A DNA stretch of 64,000 nucleotides. Origin: Micromonospora cabrerizensis. Its GTDB lineage: Bacteria > Actinomycetota > Actinomycetes > Mycobacteriales > Micromonosporaceae. The first letter of the stretch is position 1. Each line of letters begins with the position of its first letter. The DNA lies in assembly GCF_022230955.1 (NCBI RefSeq), contig NZ_JAKKFI010000079.1:41166-105165 (forward strand), read 5' to 3'. The notes beneath the pieces are model-generated. The model was given only the letters and a program-made list of their open reading frames with translations. It was not told where the DNA came from and searched no databases. A program made the position numbers and the translations under genes. Below are positions 42,384-50,815 of the stretch, piece by piece.

Positions 42384-43163
42384 TCACACGAACTTCTCGG
42401 TGGCGAGGAACTCGACCAGCTTGACGCCGCCCTCGCCCTCATCGGTGATCTTGGCGCCGCCGGAGCGCGGCGGGCGCTTGGTGTGCTCGACGACGGCACT
42501 GGTGGCACCGTGGAAGCCCACCTCGGCGGGCGCGACACCGAGCTCGGCCAGCGACAGCGTCTGCACCGGCTTCTTCTTCGCGGCCATGATGCCCTTGAAG
42601 GAGGGGTAGCGCGGCTCGTTGATGGTGTCCCAGACGGAGACCACGGCCGGGGTGGAGGCGGTGACGACCTCGTAGCCCTCCTCGGTCTGCCGCTCGACGG
42701 TCAGCGTCGCGCCGTCGACGGTGAGCTTGCGGGCGCCGGTGAGCGCCGCGACGCCCAGCCGCTCGGCGATCATGTGTGGCATGACCTGGACCCGACCGTC
42801 GGTGGACTCCGCGCCGCAGATGACCAGGTCGGCGTTGAGCTGACCGAGGGCGGCGGCGAGCACCTTCGAGGTGGCGACGGCACAGGAGCCGTGCAGGGCG
42901 TCGTCCAGCACGTGGACGGCCTTGTCCGGGCCCATGGAGAGCGCCTTGCGGATCGACTCGGTCGCCCGGTCCGGACCCATGGTCAGGATGGTGACCTCGC
43001 CGCCGTGCGCCTCCTTGATCTTCAGCGCCTCCTCGATGGCGTACTCGTCCATCTCATTGATCACGTTGTTCGCCGAACCGCGGTCGACGGTGTTGTCGTC
43101 ACTGCGCAGGTTGCGGTCCGCGCCCGAATCAGGCACCTGCTTGACGAGTACGACGATATTCAT
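42384..43163 (-). CDS. etfB: Electron transfer flavoprotein, beta subunit
   Basis: 259 residues. MNIVVLVKQVPDS is the canonical start, and the AMP-binding and recognition-loop region (VICGAESTDGRVQVMPHMIAERLG) is complete. First gene of etfBA. The 187 bp upstream contain no other gene and presumably the promoter, which I cannot place with confidence. Confidence 0.95.
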   Translation of the reverse strand: MNIVVLVKQVPDSGADRNLRSDDNTVDRGSANNVINEMDEYAIEEALKIKEAHGGEVTILTMGPDRATESIRKALSMGPDKAVHVLDDALHGSCAVATSKVLAAALGQLNADLVICGAESTDGRVQVMPHMIAERLGVAALTGARKLTVDGATLTVERQTEEGYEVVTASTPAVVSVWDTINEPRYPSFKGIMAAKKKPVQTLSLAELGVAPAEVGFHGATSAVVEHTKRPPRSGGAKITDEGEGGVKLVEFLATEKFV

Positions 43164-43350
43164 CGCGCTTCGACGACCCTCCTGTGTGGTGTTGCGATTC
43201 GCTCGCCCGGTCTGGGGCGCAGCGTCGCGCGTCGGTCGACGTCAGGTCAACCGTGGGCTGCTGTGCAGTTGCCCACGGCGCAATGTTACCTGCCAGTAGG
43301 TTGCGCCCCCGAGGCACCGAGAGTGACACAGCTCACCGACGCGCGGTCGT

Positions 43351-43758
43351 TCAGGTCGGCTCGGAGAGCGCCACCCGGATCTGGTCGATGGCCGCCGCCT
43401 CGGCGGCCGCCACCCCGTCGTGCGCCCGGGCCACCCGGTCCGCCGCGGCCAACACCACCGAGCGGTACGCCTCGACGTCCGACGGTGACTTGTCGCGCAG
43501 GATCAGCACCGCCTGGCGCAACGCCGGTAGCACCACCGACTCGACCTCCAGCTGCGAGTCCCGGGGAAGCCGCGGCAGCGGGCCGGTGGTCAACGCCTCC
43601 TTGACCGCACCGCTGGCGTCGGCGAGCGCGCCGGACGCGGCGATGCTCTCCCGGATCACCCCCAGCACCCCGGGATCGGCGTTGGAAACCAGGAAGACCG
43701 CGCCGAAGGCACCGGTCTTGATGGTCAGCCGATCCTCGTCCGTCAACCGCTGCTCCAT
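43351..43758 (-). CDS. Uncharacterised helical protein, cotranscribed with a GNAT gene
   Basis: 135 residues from ATG 43758; a GTG at 43764 would overlap the GNAT stop by 4 bp (GTGA) and add two residues. The sequence is largely alpha-helical (AAADRVARAHDGVAAAEAAAIDQIRVAL at the end is amphipathic) with no membrane segment or known motif. N-terminal IKTGAFGAVFLVSNADPG may be a strand-turn region. I do not recognise the family. Linkage to the acetyltransferase is the only clue. Confidence 0.7.
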   Translation of the reverse strand: MEQRLTDEDRLTIKTGAFGAVFLVSNADPGVLGVIRESIAASGALADASGAVKEALTTGPLPRLPRDSQLEVESVVLPALRQAVLILRDKSPSDVEAYRSVVLAAADRVARAHDGVAAAEAAAIDQIRVALSEPT

Positions 43759-43760
43759 GA

Positions 43761-44558
43761 TCACGGAGTGTAGACGTACGGGGTGGTGGTGGTGACCGCG
43801 ACGAGGCCGAGCCGCTGCAGGATGGGCCGACTGTCCTCGGAACAGTCGACCTGCAACAGCGTCCGGCCCCGCTGGTCGGCCAGCCGCGCCCGGTAGGTGA
43901 CCAGCGACCGGTAGACGCCCTTGCGACGCCACTGCGGGAGGGTGGACCCACCCCAGAGGGTGGCGAAGCCCGTGTTCGCCGGGAAACGCACCCAGCCGGC
44001 GCTCACCACCGTGCCGTCCGCCTCGGCAACCACCACGGTGATCGAGTGCGGGTCGGCGTCGATCTCCTTCGCCAGACCCCAGACCAGGTGCGAGCGGTCC
44101 TCCTGCCAGACCTCCTCCTCCATGGCGGCGATCCGCTCCAGGTCGGCGCGGGAGGTCACCTCACGCAGGCGTACCCCCTCGGGGATGACCGGCAGCGCGG
44201 CGGCCAGCGACGCGACCGGCCCGACCACGACGGTCTCCCGGTCCTCCGCCACGAAGCCGGCGGCGCGCAGACGGTCCGCCAGGTCCGCCGGTTCGTCGTG
44301 CTCGTTGAGCTTCCACTCCGCCGACTCGCCCCGCTCACGGCACAACCGCACCTGCCGGGCGATCAGCTCGTCCAGCGCGTCGCCGGTCAACCCGCCCAGG
44401 TCGCGGTAGGTGATGAACCCACCGGAGTCGAGCCCGGTGATCCGGACCAGCGGCCCGTCCCGCTCCACCGTCACCCCGGCCGGAACCGGGTCGGGGATCT
44501 CCGGGCGGAGTTGGTTGTCGTAGGCGGTACGCAGCGTCAGGATGTCGAGATCAGTCAC
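43761..44558 (-). CDS. GNAT-family N-acetyltransferase
   Basis: 265 residues, possibly two GNAT-like halves. The acetyl-CoA-binding region is LPQWRRKGVYRSLVTYR (Q-x-x-R/K-G-x-Y form), preceded by SAGWVRFPANTGFATLWGG. The substrate is unknown. Start GTG 44558; TAGCCT ends 6 bases upstream, so the mRNA may be leaderless. The stop overlaps the next gene's alternative start by 4 bp. It diverges from the DUF202 pair across only 41 bp. Confidence 0.87.
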   Translation of the reverse strand: MTDLDILTLRTAYDNQLRPEIPDPVPAGVTVERDGPLVRITGLDSGGFITYRDLGGLTGDALDELIARQVRLCRERGESAEWKLNEHDEPADLADRLRAAGFVAEDRETVVVGPVASLAAALPVIPEGVRLREVTSRADLERIAAMEEEVWQEDRSHLVWGLAKEIDADPHSITVVVAEADGTVVSAGWVRFPANTGFATLWGGSTLPQWRRKGVYRSLVTYRARLADQRGRTLLQVDCSEDSRPILQRLGLVAVTTTTPYVYTP

Positions 44559-44564
44559 CGGCCC

Positions 44565-44592
44565 AGGCTAAGCGGGATGGGAAGCGGATAAT
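44565..44592. promoter_or_regulatory. Divergent -10 boxes of two leaderless genes
   Basis: In the 41 bp between the two starts, TAGCCT (minus strand, 44570-44565) ends 6 bases before GTG 44558, and GATAAT (plus strand, 44587-44592) ends 7 bases before GTG 44600. Each is placed for a transcript starting at the initiation codon. No -35 boxes are clear. Confidence 0.4.
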
Positions 44593-44599
44593 CGGCTCC

Positions 44600-44992
44600 G
44601 TGTGGGAGGCGATCAGGCGATGGTTCGACCCGGCGGAGCTGCGCTCGATCGGTGAGCCGCCGGACTACCGGTTCTCCCTGGCCAACGAACGGACGTTCCT
44701 CGCCTGGCTGCGCACCGCGCTGGCGCTGGTCGGCGGCGGGCTGGCCACCGCGCAGTTCCTGCCGCCCCTGCCGATGAGCCATCTGCGGGAGGTGATCGCG
44801 GTGGCACTGCTGCTGCTCGGCGGCGCGGTCGCCATCCGCGCCGTGGACCACTGGGCACGTACCGAGCGGGCCATCCGGCTCGGCGAGGAACTGCCCGCGT
44901 CCCGGTTTCCCGCCGTCCTCGCCCTCGCTCTCGCTGCCGGGGCGGTGCTGCTGGTGGTCGCCGTCCTGGTCCGCGCCATCGGCGGGCAGTGA
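44600..44992 (+). CDS. DUF202 (YidH-type) inner membrane protein
   Basis: 130 residues. Cytoplasmic N-terminus with the family signature NERTFLAWLRTALALVGGG (about 30-48), then three membrane segments. The function of DUF202 proteins is not established. The 3' end overlaps the second DUF202 gene by 4 bp (GTGA), which suggests a hetero-oligomer. Confidence 0.88.
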   Translation: MWEAIRRWFDPAELRSIGEPPDYRFSLANERTFLAWLRTALALVGGGLATAQFLPPLPMSHLREVIAVALLLLGGAVAIRAVDHWARTERAIRLGEELPASRFPAVLALALAAGAVLLVVAVLVRAIGGQ

Positions 44993-45294
44993 GCACCGGA
45001 CGCGACCCGGGGCTGCAACCGGAGCGGACCCGGCTGGCCTGGCGACGCACCCTGCTCACGGCGAGCGTGGTGACCGCGCTCGCCGCCCGGCTGGCGTCGG
45101 CCGGCGACCCGGTCGGGGCACTGGTCGCCGGCAGCACCGTCGTGGTGTGGGGCGCACTGCTGGCGCTCTGCTGGCCCCGCGCCACCGGCACCGGTCCGGC
45201 CCGCACCGGCGGGCGCACACTGCCCCTGGTCGCGCTCGGCACCGTAGGGCTCGCACTACTGGGAGTGCTGCTGGTTCTGCGCCGACTAGGGTGA
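44989..45294 (+). CDS. DUF202 membrane protein, second copy
   Basis: 101 residues, three membrane segments. It carries the same signature in shorter form (QPERTRLAWRRTLL at about 9-22). Start GTG 44989 overlaps the upstream DUF202 gene by 4 bp. It is diverged from its neighbour rather than a recent duplicate, and the pair arrangement is common in actinobacteria. Confidence 0.87.
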   Translation: MSTGRDPGLQPERTRLAWRRTLLTASVVTALAARLASAGDPVGALVAGSTVVVWGALLALCWPRATGTGPARTGGRTLPLVALGTVGLALLGVLLVLRRLG

Positions 45295-45321
45295 CTCGAT
45301 CCGGTGCGTCATCATGGGTGC

Positions 45322-45738
45322 ATGGCCCGGCTTGGCGTACTCCTCTTCCTGGTGCAGATTGTCCTCGCCGTCTGCGCGCTGATCAGCTGTCTCTCCGCCG
45401 AGGAGGGCAAGATCCGAGCCCTTCCCCGGATCGCCTGGGTGCTGATCATCCTGTTCTTCCCGCTGGTCGGCTCGATCGCCTGGTTCATCGTCGGCCGGGA
45501 AGCCAGCTCCGACGCCCGCAAGGGCTGGCCCGGCGGCGCCGCATCGCCCGAGCGGCAGCGCCCCCGGCCGGTCGCGCCGGACGACGATCCGGAGTTCCTG
45601 CGTTCGGTGCAGGACCGCGCCAAGCAGCAGGACCAGGAACTCTTCCAGCGCTGGGAGGAAGACCTGCGCCGGCGCGAGGACGACCTGCGTCGCCGCGACG
45701 GTGACCCGCCGCGCGAGGGTGACCGGCCGGAGGTGTGA
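45322..45738 (+). CDS. PLDc_N domain membrane protein
   Basis: 138 residues from ATG 45322. Two membrane segments at about 5-25 and 35-58; WVLIILFFPLVGSIAWFIVGR is the phospholipase D nuclease N-terminal (PLDc_N) signature. No catalytic PLD domain follows; instead a soluble, charged helical tail (about 75-138) rich in Arg, Asp and Glu. Function unknown; such stand-alone proteins are common in actinobacteria. It is 27 bp after the DUF202 pair and may be cotranscribed. Confidence 0.82.
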   Translation: MARLGVLLFLVQIVLAVCALISCLSAEEGKIRALPRIAWVLIILFFPLVGSIAWFIVGREASSDARKGWPGGAASPERQRPRPVAPDDDPEFLRSVQDRAKQQDQELFQRWEEDLRRREDDLRRRDGDPPREGDRPEV

Positions 45739-45776
45739 GCACCGGCGCGGTCGCGCCGACCTCCCGAAAGACGCGA

Positions 45777-45810
45777 CCGCCGCCGCCCCCGTGCGGGGCG
45801 ACGGCGGCGG
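45777..45810. terminator. Terminator between convergent genes
   Basis: CCGCCGCCG pairs with CGGCGGCGG, with a small bulge before four further G-C pairs closing the loop. It separates the PLDc_N gene (ends 45738) from the thiamine enzyme gene (ends 45818). Confidence 0.65.
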
Positions 45811-45817
45811 GTGCGAC

Positions 45818-47440
45818 TCAGGCCAGGTTCGACGACCGGGGGTACGCGTCGGTCGGGTCGGTGAGCACGTTCACCAGGTACGGCACTCCGGCGTCGAACG
45901 CCCGCTGCAGGGCCGGACCGAGGTCGGCCGCCTTGGCGACCGTCTCCCCCGCGCCACCGAGCGCGCTGACCACCGTGTCGTACCGCAGCTCCGGCTGGAG
46001 GTCGGCGGCCACGTCGTAGCCGTACATGGCCCGCATCGGGTGCTTCTCCAGCCCCCAGATGCCGTTGTTGCCGACGACGATCACCACCGGCAGCTTCTGG
46101 CGGGCCAGCGACTCGACGTCCATCAGCGAGAAGCCGGCCGCGCCGTCGCCCATGAGCACACAGATCTGCCGGTCCGGGTGACTGACCCGGGCGCCCATCG
46201 CGTAGCCCATGCCGGTGCCCAGGCAGCCGTACGGGCCCGGGTCCAGCCAGGTGCCGGGCTGGGCCGGCTCCAGGTACCGCCCGGCGTACGACACGAAGTC
46301 ACCGCCGTCGCCGATGGTGATCGCGTCGGGGGCCAGCACCCGACGCAGCTCGCCGTAGATCCGGGCCGGGCGGATGGGGTCGGTCTCGGCGGCCATCTCC
46401 GCGGCGTCCCGGGCCTTCGCCGCGTCCTCGGCGACCCGCAGGTCGGCGATCCAGTCCGCGTGGTCGGCCCGGTCGCCGGCGTGGTCGGCGAGCGCGGAGA
46501 GAATGAGACGCAGGTCGCCGGCGGGGGCGACGGCCGGCTGCACGTGCGTCGCTCGCTGGCTGGGCGCGTCGACGATGTGCACCACCTTGGCGTCCCCGAA
46601 GTCACCGAAGCTGAGCCGGAAGTCCAGCGGGGTGCCCACCACCACGACCACGTCGGCGCCGGAGAGCGCGGCCCGGCGGGCCTTGGCGAACGCGAGCGGG
46701 TGCTGCGGCGGGAGCGAGCCGCGCCCCATGCCGTTGGTGAAGACCGGCACCTGCAGTGCCTCGGCAGCCTCGCGCAGTGCGGCGACCGCGTCGCCCGCGT
46801 ACACGTCGGAGCCGGCGATGATGACCGGTCGCTGGGCCGCGGCGATGAGCATCGCGGCGCGGCCGACCTCCTCCGGGTCCGGTACGACGGGGTCGACGCC
46901 CGTCACGGCCGGCAGGTCGACCTCGGCGACCGAGAAGACCGTCTCCAGCGGAAAGTCGAGGAAGGCCGGGCCGCGGTGCGGGGTGAGCGCGGCGTTGAGC
47001 GCCGCACCCACCGCGCGCGGGATGTCGTCGGTGCTGAACACCGTCTCGGCGTGCTTGGTCACCGGGGCGACCAGCGGCAGGTGGTCCATCTCCTGGAGGC
47101 TGCCGGAGCCCCAGCGGAACGCGGGGGCGCGCCCGCCGAGCACCAGCACCGGGGAGGCGTTGAAGAACGCGCTGGTCATGCCGGAGATGCCGTTGGTGAC
47201 ACCGGGCCCGGCGGTGAGCACGGCGAGACCGGGCCGGCGCTGCAGCTTGGCCACCGCCTCGGCGGCGAAGACCGCGGACTGCTCGTGCCGGACGTCGTAG
47301 ATCGGGAAGTCGGTCTTGTGCGCGGCGTCGTAGAGCGGGAAGACGTGCCCGCCGGAGAGGGTGAACATCTCCCGCACGCCGTGCGCCCGCAACGCCGCGA
47401 GGGCCAACTCCCCGCCGTGACCTTCGATCCGCTCCGTCAT
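45818..47440 (-). CDS. Thiamine diphosphate-dependent enzyme (acetolactate synthase/benzoylformate decarboxylase-like)
   Basis: 540 residues from ATG 47440, preceded by AAGGAG at good spacing; the frame is open 36 bp further. Pyr domain with the catalytic Glu in YDVRHEQSAVF, a central domain, and PP domain with the GDGAAGFS ... VVGNN thiamine motif. It resembles acetolactate synthase large subunits and oxalyl-CoA decarboxylase, but no small regulatory subunit or other branched-chain gene is nearby. The substrate is uncertain. The enoyl-CoA hydratase gene lies 117 bp upstream on the same strand. Confidence 0.87.
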   Translation of the reverse strand: MTERIEGHGGELALAALRAHGVREMFTLSGGHVFPLYDAAHKTDFPIYDVRHEQSAVFAAEAVAKLQRRPGLAVLTAGPGVTNGISGMTSAFFNASPVLVLGGRAPAFRWGSGSLQEMDHLPLVAPVTKHAETVFSTDDIPRAVGAALNAALTPHRGPAFLDFPLETVFSVAEVDLPAVTGVDPVVPDPEEVGRAAMLIAAAQRPVIIAGSDVYAGDAVAALREAAEALQVPVFTNGMGRGSLPPQHPLAFAKARRAALSGADVVVVVGTPLDFRLSFGDFGDAKVVHIVDAPSQRATHVQPAVAPAGDLRLILSALADHAGDRADHADWIADLRVAEDAAKARDAAEMAAETDPIRPARIYGELRRVLAPDAITIGDGGDFVSYAGRYLEPAQPGTWLDPGPYGCLGTGMGYAMGARVSHPDRQICVLMGDGAAGFSLMDVESLARQKLPVVIVVGNNGIWGLEKHPMRAMYGYDVAADLQPELRYDTVVSALGGAGETVAKAADLGPALQRAFDAGVPYLVNVLTDPTDAYPRSSNLA

Positions 47441-47557
47441 CGCCGCTCCTTGTTCCTCGATCATGGCCGAAGTCACACGCTACTGGCCGGTAGCCGGAAT
47501 GTGAACCGCTCTCGGCTAACCGTCGCAGCGGCTGTCCGGGACCGTCGAGCCCACCGG

Positions 47558-48331
47558 TCAGCGGCCGGTGAAGCCCGGCTTGCGCTTCTCCACGAAGGCC
47601 GCCATGCCCTCACGCCGGTCATCGGTCGCGAACAGCGCCGCGAAGAGCTGACTCTCCCAGGCCAGGCCCGAGTTGAGGTCCATGTCCAGGCCGCCGTCGA
47701 CCGCCAGCTTCGCCGCCCGCAGGGCCTGCACGGGCCCCGTCAGGTACGGGGTGACCAGCGCGACGGCCGTGTCGTACACCTCGGCGGCCGGGGCGACCCG
47801 GTCGGCCAGACCGATCCGCAGCGCCTCCTGCGCGTCCACCATCCGGCCGGACATGATCAGGTCCTTGGCGCGGGCCGGGCCGACCAGGCGGGCCAGCCGC
47901 TGCGTGCCCCCGGCACCGGGGATGATGCCCAGCTTGATCTCCGGTTGGCCGAGCTTCGCGTCCTCGGCGACCACCCGCCAGTCGCAGGCCAACGCCAGCT
48001 CGCAGCCGCCACCGAGGGCGTACCCGGTGATCGCGGCGACCACCGGCTTGGGGATCCGGGCGATCGCGCCGAGCGCACTGGACAGGTTCGCGGCACGGTC
48101 GGCCATGTCGACATAGGACATGTCGGCCATCTGCTTGATGTCCGCGCCGGCGGCGAAGACCTTCTCCCCGCCGTACACGATGACGGCGCGGACCTCAGGA
48201 TCGGCGGTGGCCGCCGTGGCGGCGGCCCGCAGCTCCTCCTGCACCTGGGTGTTGAGCGCGTTCATCGGCGGCCGCTCCAGCCGGATCGTGCCGATGCCGT
48301 CCTTGGTCTCCAGCCGAACGAACTCGCCCAC
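47558..48331 (-). CDS. Enoyl-CoA hydratase/isomerase
   Basis: 257 residues, full-length crotonase. Hydrates trans-2-enoyl-CoA during fatty acid beta-oxidation. Both catalytic glutamates are present (GGGCELALACD and QPEIKLGIIPGAGG), along with the oxyanion-hole segment AAGADIKQMA. Close to the EtfAB genes, which serve the preceding dehydrogenase step, but not in one operon with them. Confidence 0.93.
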   Translation of the reverse strand: MGEFVRLETKDGIGTIRLERPPMNALNTQVQEELRAAATAATADPEVRAVIVYGGEKVFAAGADIKQMADMSYVDMADRAANLSSALGAIARIPKPVVAAITGYALGGGCELALACDWRVVAEDAKLGQPEIKLGIIPGAGGTQRLARLVGPARAKDLIMSGRMVDAQEALRIGLADRVAPAAEVYDTAVALVTPYLTGPVQALRAAKLAVDGGLDMDLNSGLAWESQLFAALFATDDRREGMAAFVEKRKPGFTGR

Positions 48332-48429
48332 GCTGCCCTCACTTCCTCGTCGAAGTCGCGTGCCAACCTTACGACCCGGCTCGTTTGGGTAAGTAGTGTG
48401 GTGTCAGCCCCGTGGGCGGGAGTCCAGCC

Positions 48430-48909
48430 ATGACGACGTACTACGACGACAGGTCGGTGCAGGTCACCTCCACCACCGTCCGCGTCGATGGCCGCGCCTA
48501 CGCGCTTGCCGACATCACCCTGATCTGGCACCGCCGGGGCACCCGCTCGTGGCGCGTGCTCGTCGGGCGGGGCGCGATCGGTGCCGCACTCGCCGGCCCG
48601 CTGGTCGCGGCGGTGCTCGGCATCGGCGTGGCCGTCTGGCTGCACCGCTCGCCCACCGTGACGATCGCGATCGTCGGCGCGTCGGTGCTGGTCGGGTTGG
48701 CCGTCGGGCCGGTCGCCGACTTCCTCTTCGAACACCTGGACCGCTCGTACGCCCGGGGCAGCCGCCAACTGGAGATTTGGGCCCGCTGGCGCGGTCAGCC
48801 GGTGCGGCTGCTGCGCACCGGCGACGCGCTGCGTTTCGGGCAGATCTACCGGGCGGTGCAGCGCGCGGTCGAGCACAGCCAACCCGCACGACCCGTCACC
48901 CGCCGCTAG
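48430..48909 (+). CDS. DUF6232 membrane protein, copy 1
   Basis: 159 residues. N-terminal beta-rich segment YYDDRSVQVTSTTVRV, then a WHRRG turn, two membrane segments (about 50-95) and a cytoplasmic tail ending in TGDALRFGQIYRAVQRAVE. A paralogue lies 173 bp downstream; both share YYxDxxVQVTS, LDRSYxRGS and the last 17 residues of the domain. Function unknown. ATG 48430 has GGCGGGAG upstream. Confidence 0.8.
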   Translation: MTTYYDDRSVQVTSTTVRVDGRAYALADITLIWHRRGTRSWRVLVGRGAIGAALAGPLVAAVLGIGVAVWLHRSPTVTIAIVGASVLVGLAVGPVADFLFEHLDRSYARGSRQLEIWARWRGQPVRLLRTGDALRFGQIYRAVQRAVEHSQPARPVTRR

Positions 48910-48981
48910 CGGCCCACGCTCCGAACCGGATCGGCTCGTCCGGCAGCAGGTCGAGACCGCGCGGGCGTGCCGCAACCAACT

Positions 48982-49032
48982 CAGATCTTGCACACTTACC
49001 GTTCGACGCGGACGGTCAGTGTCCACGATCTG
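48982..49032. repeat. Stem-loop between the two DUF6232 genes
   Basis: Two 21-base arms (48982-49002, starting CAGATCTTGCACACT, and 49012-49032) pair at 18 of 21 positions around a nine-base loop. It lies 73 bp after the first DUF6232 stop and 50 bp before the second start. A terminator or a dispersed palindrome. Confidence 0.65.
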
Positions 49033-49071
49033 AGGGGACCGCACCGGAGGGCGAAGTTGCCTCGCGGTGGT

Positions 49072-49077
49072 TAGGCT
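49072..49077 (+). promoter_or_regulatory. -10 box of a leaderless promoter (second DUF6232 gene)
   Basis: TAGGCT ends 5 bases before ATG 49083, with no Shine-Dalgarno. The second DUF6232 gene therefore probably has its own leaderless transcript. Confidence 0.45.
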
Positions 49078-49082
49078 TAGTG

Positions 49083-49565
49083 ATGACCCTCTATTACCGG
49101 GACGACGCGGTGCAGGTGACCTCCGAGTCGATCCGGGCGGGCGGTCACGTGATCGCCCTGTCCGACGTGACGTTCGTGTGGCACGCGCGCGGGCAGAAGA
49201 CCCTCGCCGTTCGCGGCCGTGTGCTCGGTCGCGGTGTCCTGGTGCTGCTGCTCTCGCTGCCGCCGCTGGTCGCCCTGGTCTGCGTCGTCTCGCTGGCCTG
49301 GTCCGCACAGGACCGGGGCAACTGGAAGCTGGCCCTGATCATCCTCGCCGCCTGCGCGGTGGGGGCCCTGGTGGCGCTGCCGTTCCTGGAGATCCCTCTC
49401 GGGTGGCTGGACCGCTCCTACGAGCGCGGCAGCCATGTGCACGAGTTGTGGGTGCAGCACCACGGCCGGGAGGATCTGCTGGTGCGCACGCCGGACGCGC
49501 TACGGTTCGGGCAGATCTACCGGGCCGTGCAGCGCGCCGTCGAACAGCAGGGAGACCACCGATGA
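49083..49565 (+). CDS. DUF6232 membrane protein, copy 2
   Basis: 160 residues, same architecture as the copy upstream: beta-rich N-terminus (YYRDDAVQVTSESIRA), WHARG, two membrane segments (about 47-102) and a tail with LDRSYERGS and RFGQIYRAVQRAVEQQ. The C-terminal segment is almost identical to copy 1 while the membrane part has diverged, which suggests that the tail has the conserved contact. Its stop overlaps the DoxX-like gene start by 4 bp (ATGA). Confidence 0.8.
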   Translation: MTLYYRDDAVQVTSESIRAGGHVIALSDVTFVWHARGQKTLAVRGRVLGRGVLVLLLSLPPLVALVCVVSLAWSAQDRGNWKLALIILAACAVGALVALPFLEIPLGWLDRSYERGSHVHELWVQHHGREDLLVRTPDALRFGQIYRAVQRAVEQQGDHR

Positions 49566-49951
49566 GCACCCGTCGCGGCGAGGCCGCCGCGCTGGCCGGC
49601 CTGCTCGCCGCGGCCGGCGTCACCCACCTGTTGCGACCCGGCGTGTACGACCCGATCGTGCCGGGCGCGCTGCCCGGCCCGGCCCGCTTCTGGACGTACG
49701 CCAGCGGGGTCGCCGAGCTGGCGGTGGCGGCGGCCGTGGCGCACCCGACCACCCGGCGGGCCGGCGGTCGGGCGGCAGCCGCCCTCTTCGTCGCCGTGCT
49801 GCCCGCCAACGTGAAGATGGCGGTGGACTGGCGGCACCGCCGCCCGACGAAGCGGGCCATCGCCTACGGGCGGGTGCCGATGCAGGTGCCGCTGATCTGG
49901 TGGGCCCTGCGCGTCGCCCGCAGCGGCGCAACCAGCGCAGGGCGACGCTGA
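49562..49951 (+). CDS. DoxX-like four-helix membrane protein
   Basis: 129 residues with four hydrophobic segments. LLRPGVYDPIVPGALPGPARFWTYASGVAE is a recognisable DoxX-like segment (HLLRPxxYDxIVP), followed by VKMAVDWRH and a last helix. DoxX-like proteins are poorly characterised quinone-associated membrane proteins. Translationally coupled to the second DUF6232 gene. Confidence 0.8.
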   Translation: MSTRRGEAAALAGLLAAAGVTHLLRPGVYDPIVPGALPGPARFWTYASGVAELAVAAAVAHPTTRRAGGRAAAALFVAVLPANVKMAVDWRHRRPTKRAIAYGRVPMQVPLIWWALRVARSGATSAGRR

Positions 49952-49998
49952 CAAGCGCCGTTGAGCGGTTGTGGTGCGGCCGACGCACACTTGATCCC

Positions 49999-50727
49999 AT
50001 GGCGATTCCCCTCCCCACCCCGACCGCCGTGGTCGGCCTGACCCGATCCGCTCTCGACCAGGCGCTCGGCTCGGCCGCCTCGTTCGCCGCCGTGCCCACC
50101 CGCGCGTTCGCGGTGCTGGACGGGGTGGAGGCGCTGCTGGCCCGGATCAACGGCGTGGTCGACCGCATCGAGACGACCCTGGACCGGACCGACCAGGTGC
50201 TCACCGACGCCGAGGCGGCCGTCCGTGAGGTGGCCGTCATCAGCGCCGCCGCGACCACCGCCATCGACACCGCCACCGAGGTGGCCACCGCAGCCGCCGT
50301 GGTGGTCGCCGACGCCGACCGGGTCGCCCGGGCCGCCGCCACGGTGGTCGCCGAGGCCGACGGGGTGGCCGGCCGGGCCGCCGTCACCGTGGGTACCGCG
50401 GCGGAGGCCGCCGCCACGGCGGCCGAGCTGCTGGCCGCGTACGAGCCGGCGCTTCGCCGGGCCGCGCCGATGGCGGGAAGGTTCGTGGAGGAGCTGAGCC
50501 ACGAGGAGATCAGCGCGGCGATCCACCTCATCGACGAGCTGCCCAAGCTCAAGGAACACCTGACGGCCGACATCCTGCCGATCCTGGCGACGCTGGACCG
50601 GGTCGGGCCCGACCTGCACGACCTGCTCGACGTGACCCGCGACCTCAAGCTCGCCGTGGCCGGCATCCCCGGGCTGGGCATGTTGCGTCGACGCGGTGAG
50701 AAGCTCGCCGACGAGCCCGCCGGCTGA
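49999..50727 (+). CDS. Uncharacterised Ala-rich helical (coiled-coil) protein
   Basis: 242 residues. No membrane segment. Residues 40-150 form long amphipathic helices with heptad-like Ala/Val repeats (ADADRVARAAATVVAEADGVAG), reminiscent of apolipoprotein-like or methyl-accepting-type coiled coils; residues 165-230 form a second helical part with LPKLKEHLTADILPILATLD. Similar proteins in actinobacteria are uncharacterised. It is transcribed alone; a small inverted repeat GCCCGATTGCGGGC follows the stop. Confidence 0.75.
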   Translation: MAIPLPTPTAVVGLTRSALDQALGSAASFAAVPTRAFAVLDGVEALLARINGVVDRIETTLDRTDQVLTDAEAAVREVAVISAAATTAIDTATEVATAAAVVVADADRVARAAATVVAEADGVAGRAAVTVGTAAEAAATAAELLAAYEPALRRAAPMAGRFVEELSHEEISAAIHLIDELPKLKEHLTADILPILATLDRVGPDLHDLLDVTRDLKLAVAGIPGLGMLRRRGEKLADEPAG

Positions 50728-50815
50728 GCCCCGCCCGATTGCGGGCGTACGGGGATCAACAGTCGCAGGTGATCGTCGCGCGCAGGGGCTTCCGGACCGG
50801 CGTGGGCCGGGTGGG

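Noticed and set aside
45701..48433. A 910-codon plus-strand frame over the thiamine enzyme and enoyl-CoA hydratase genes
   Set aside because: Same antisense effect: no motif, biased composition, and both real genes are clear on the minus strand.
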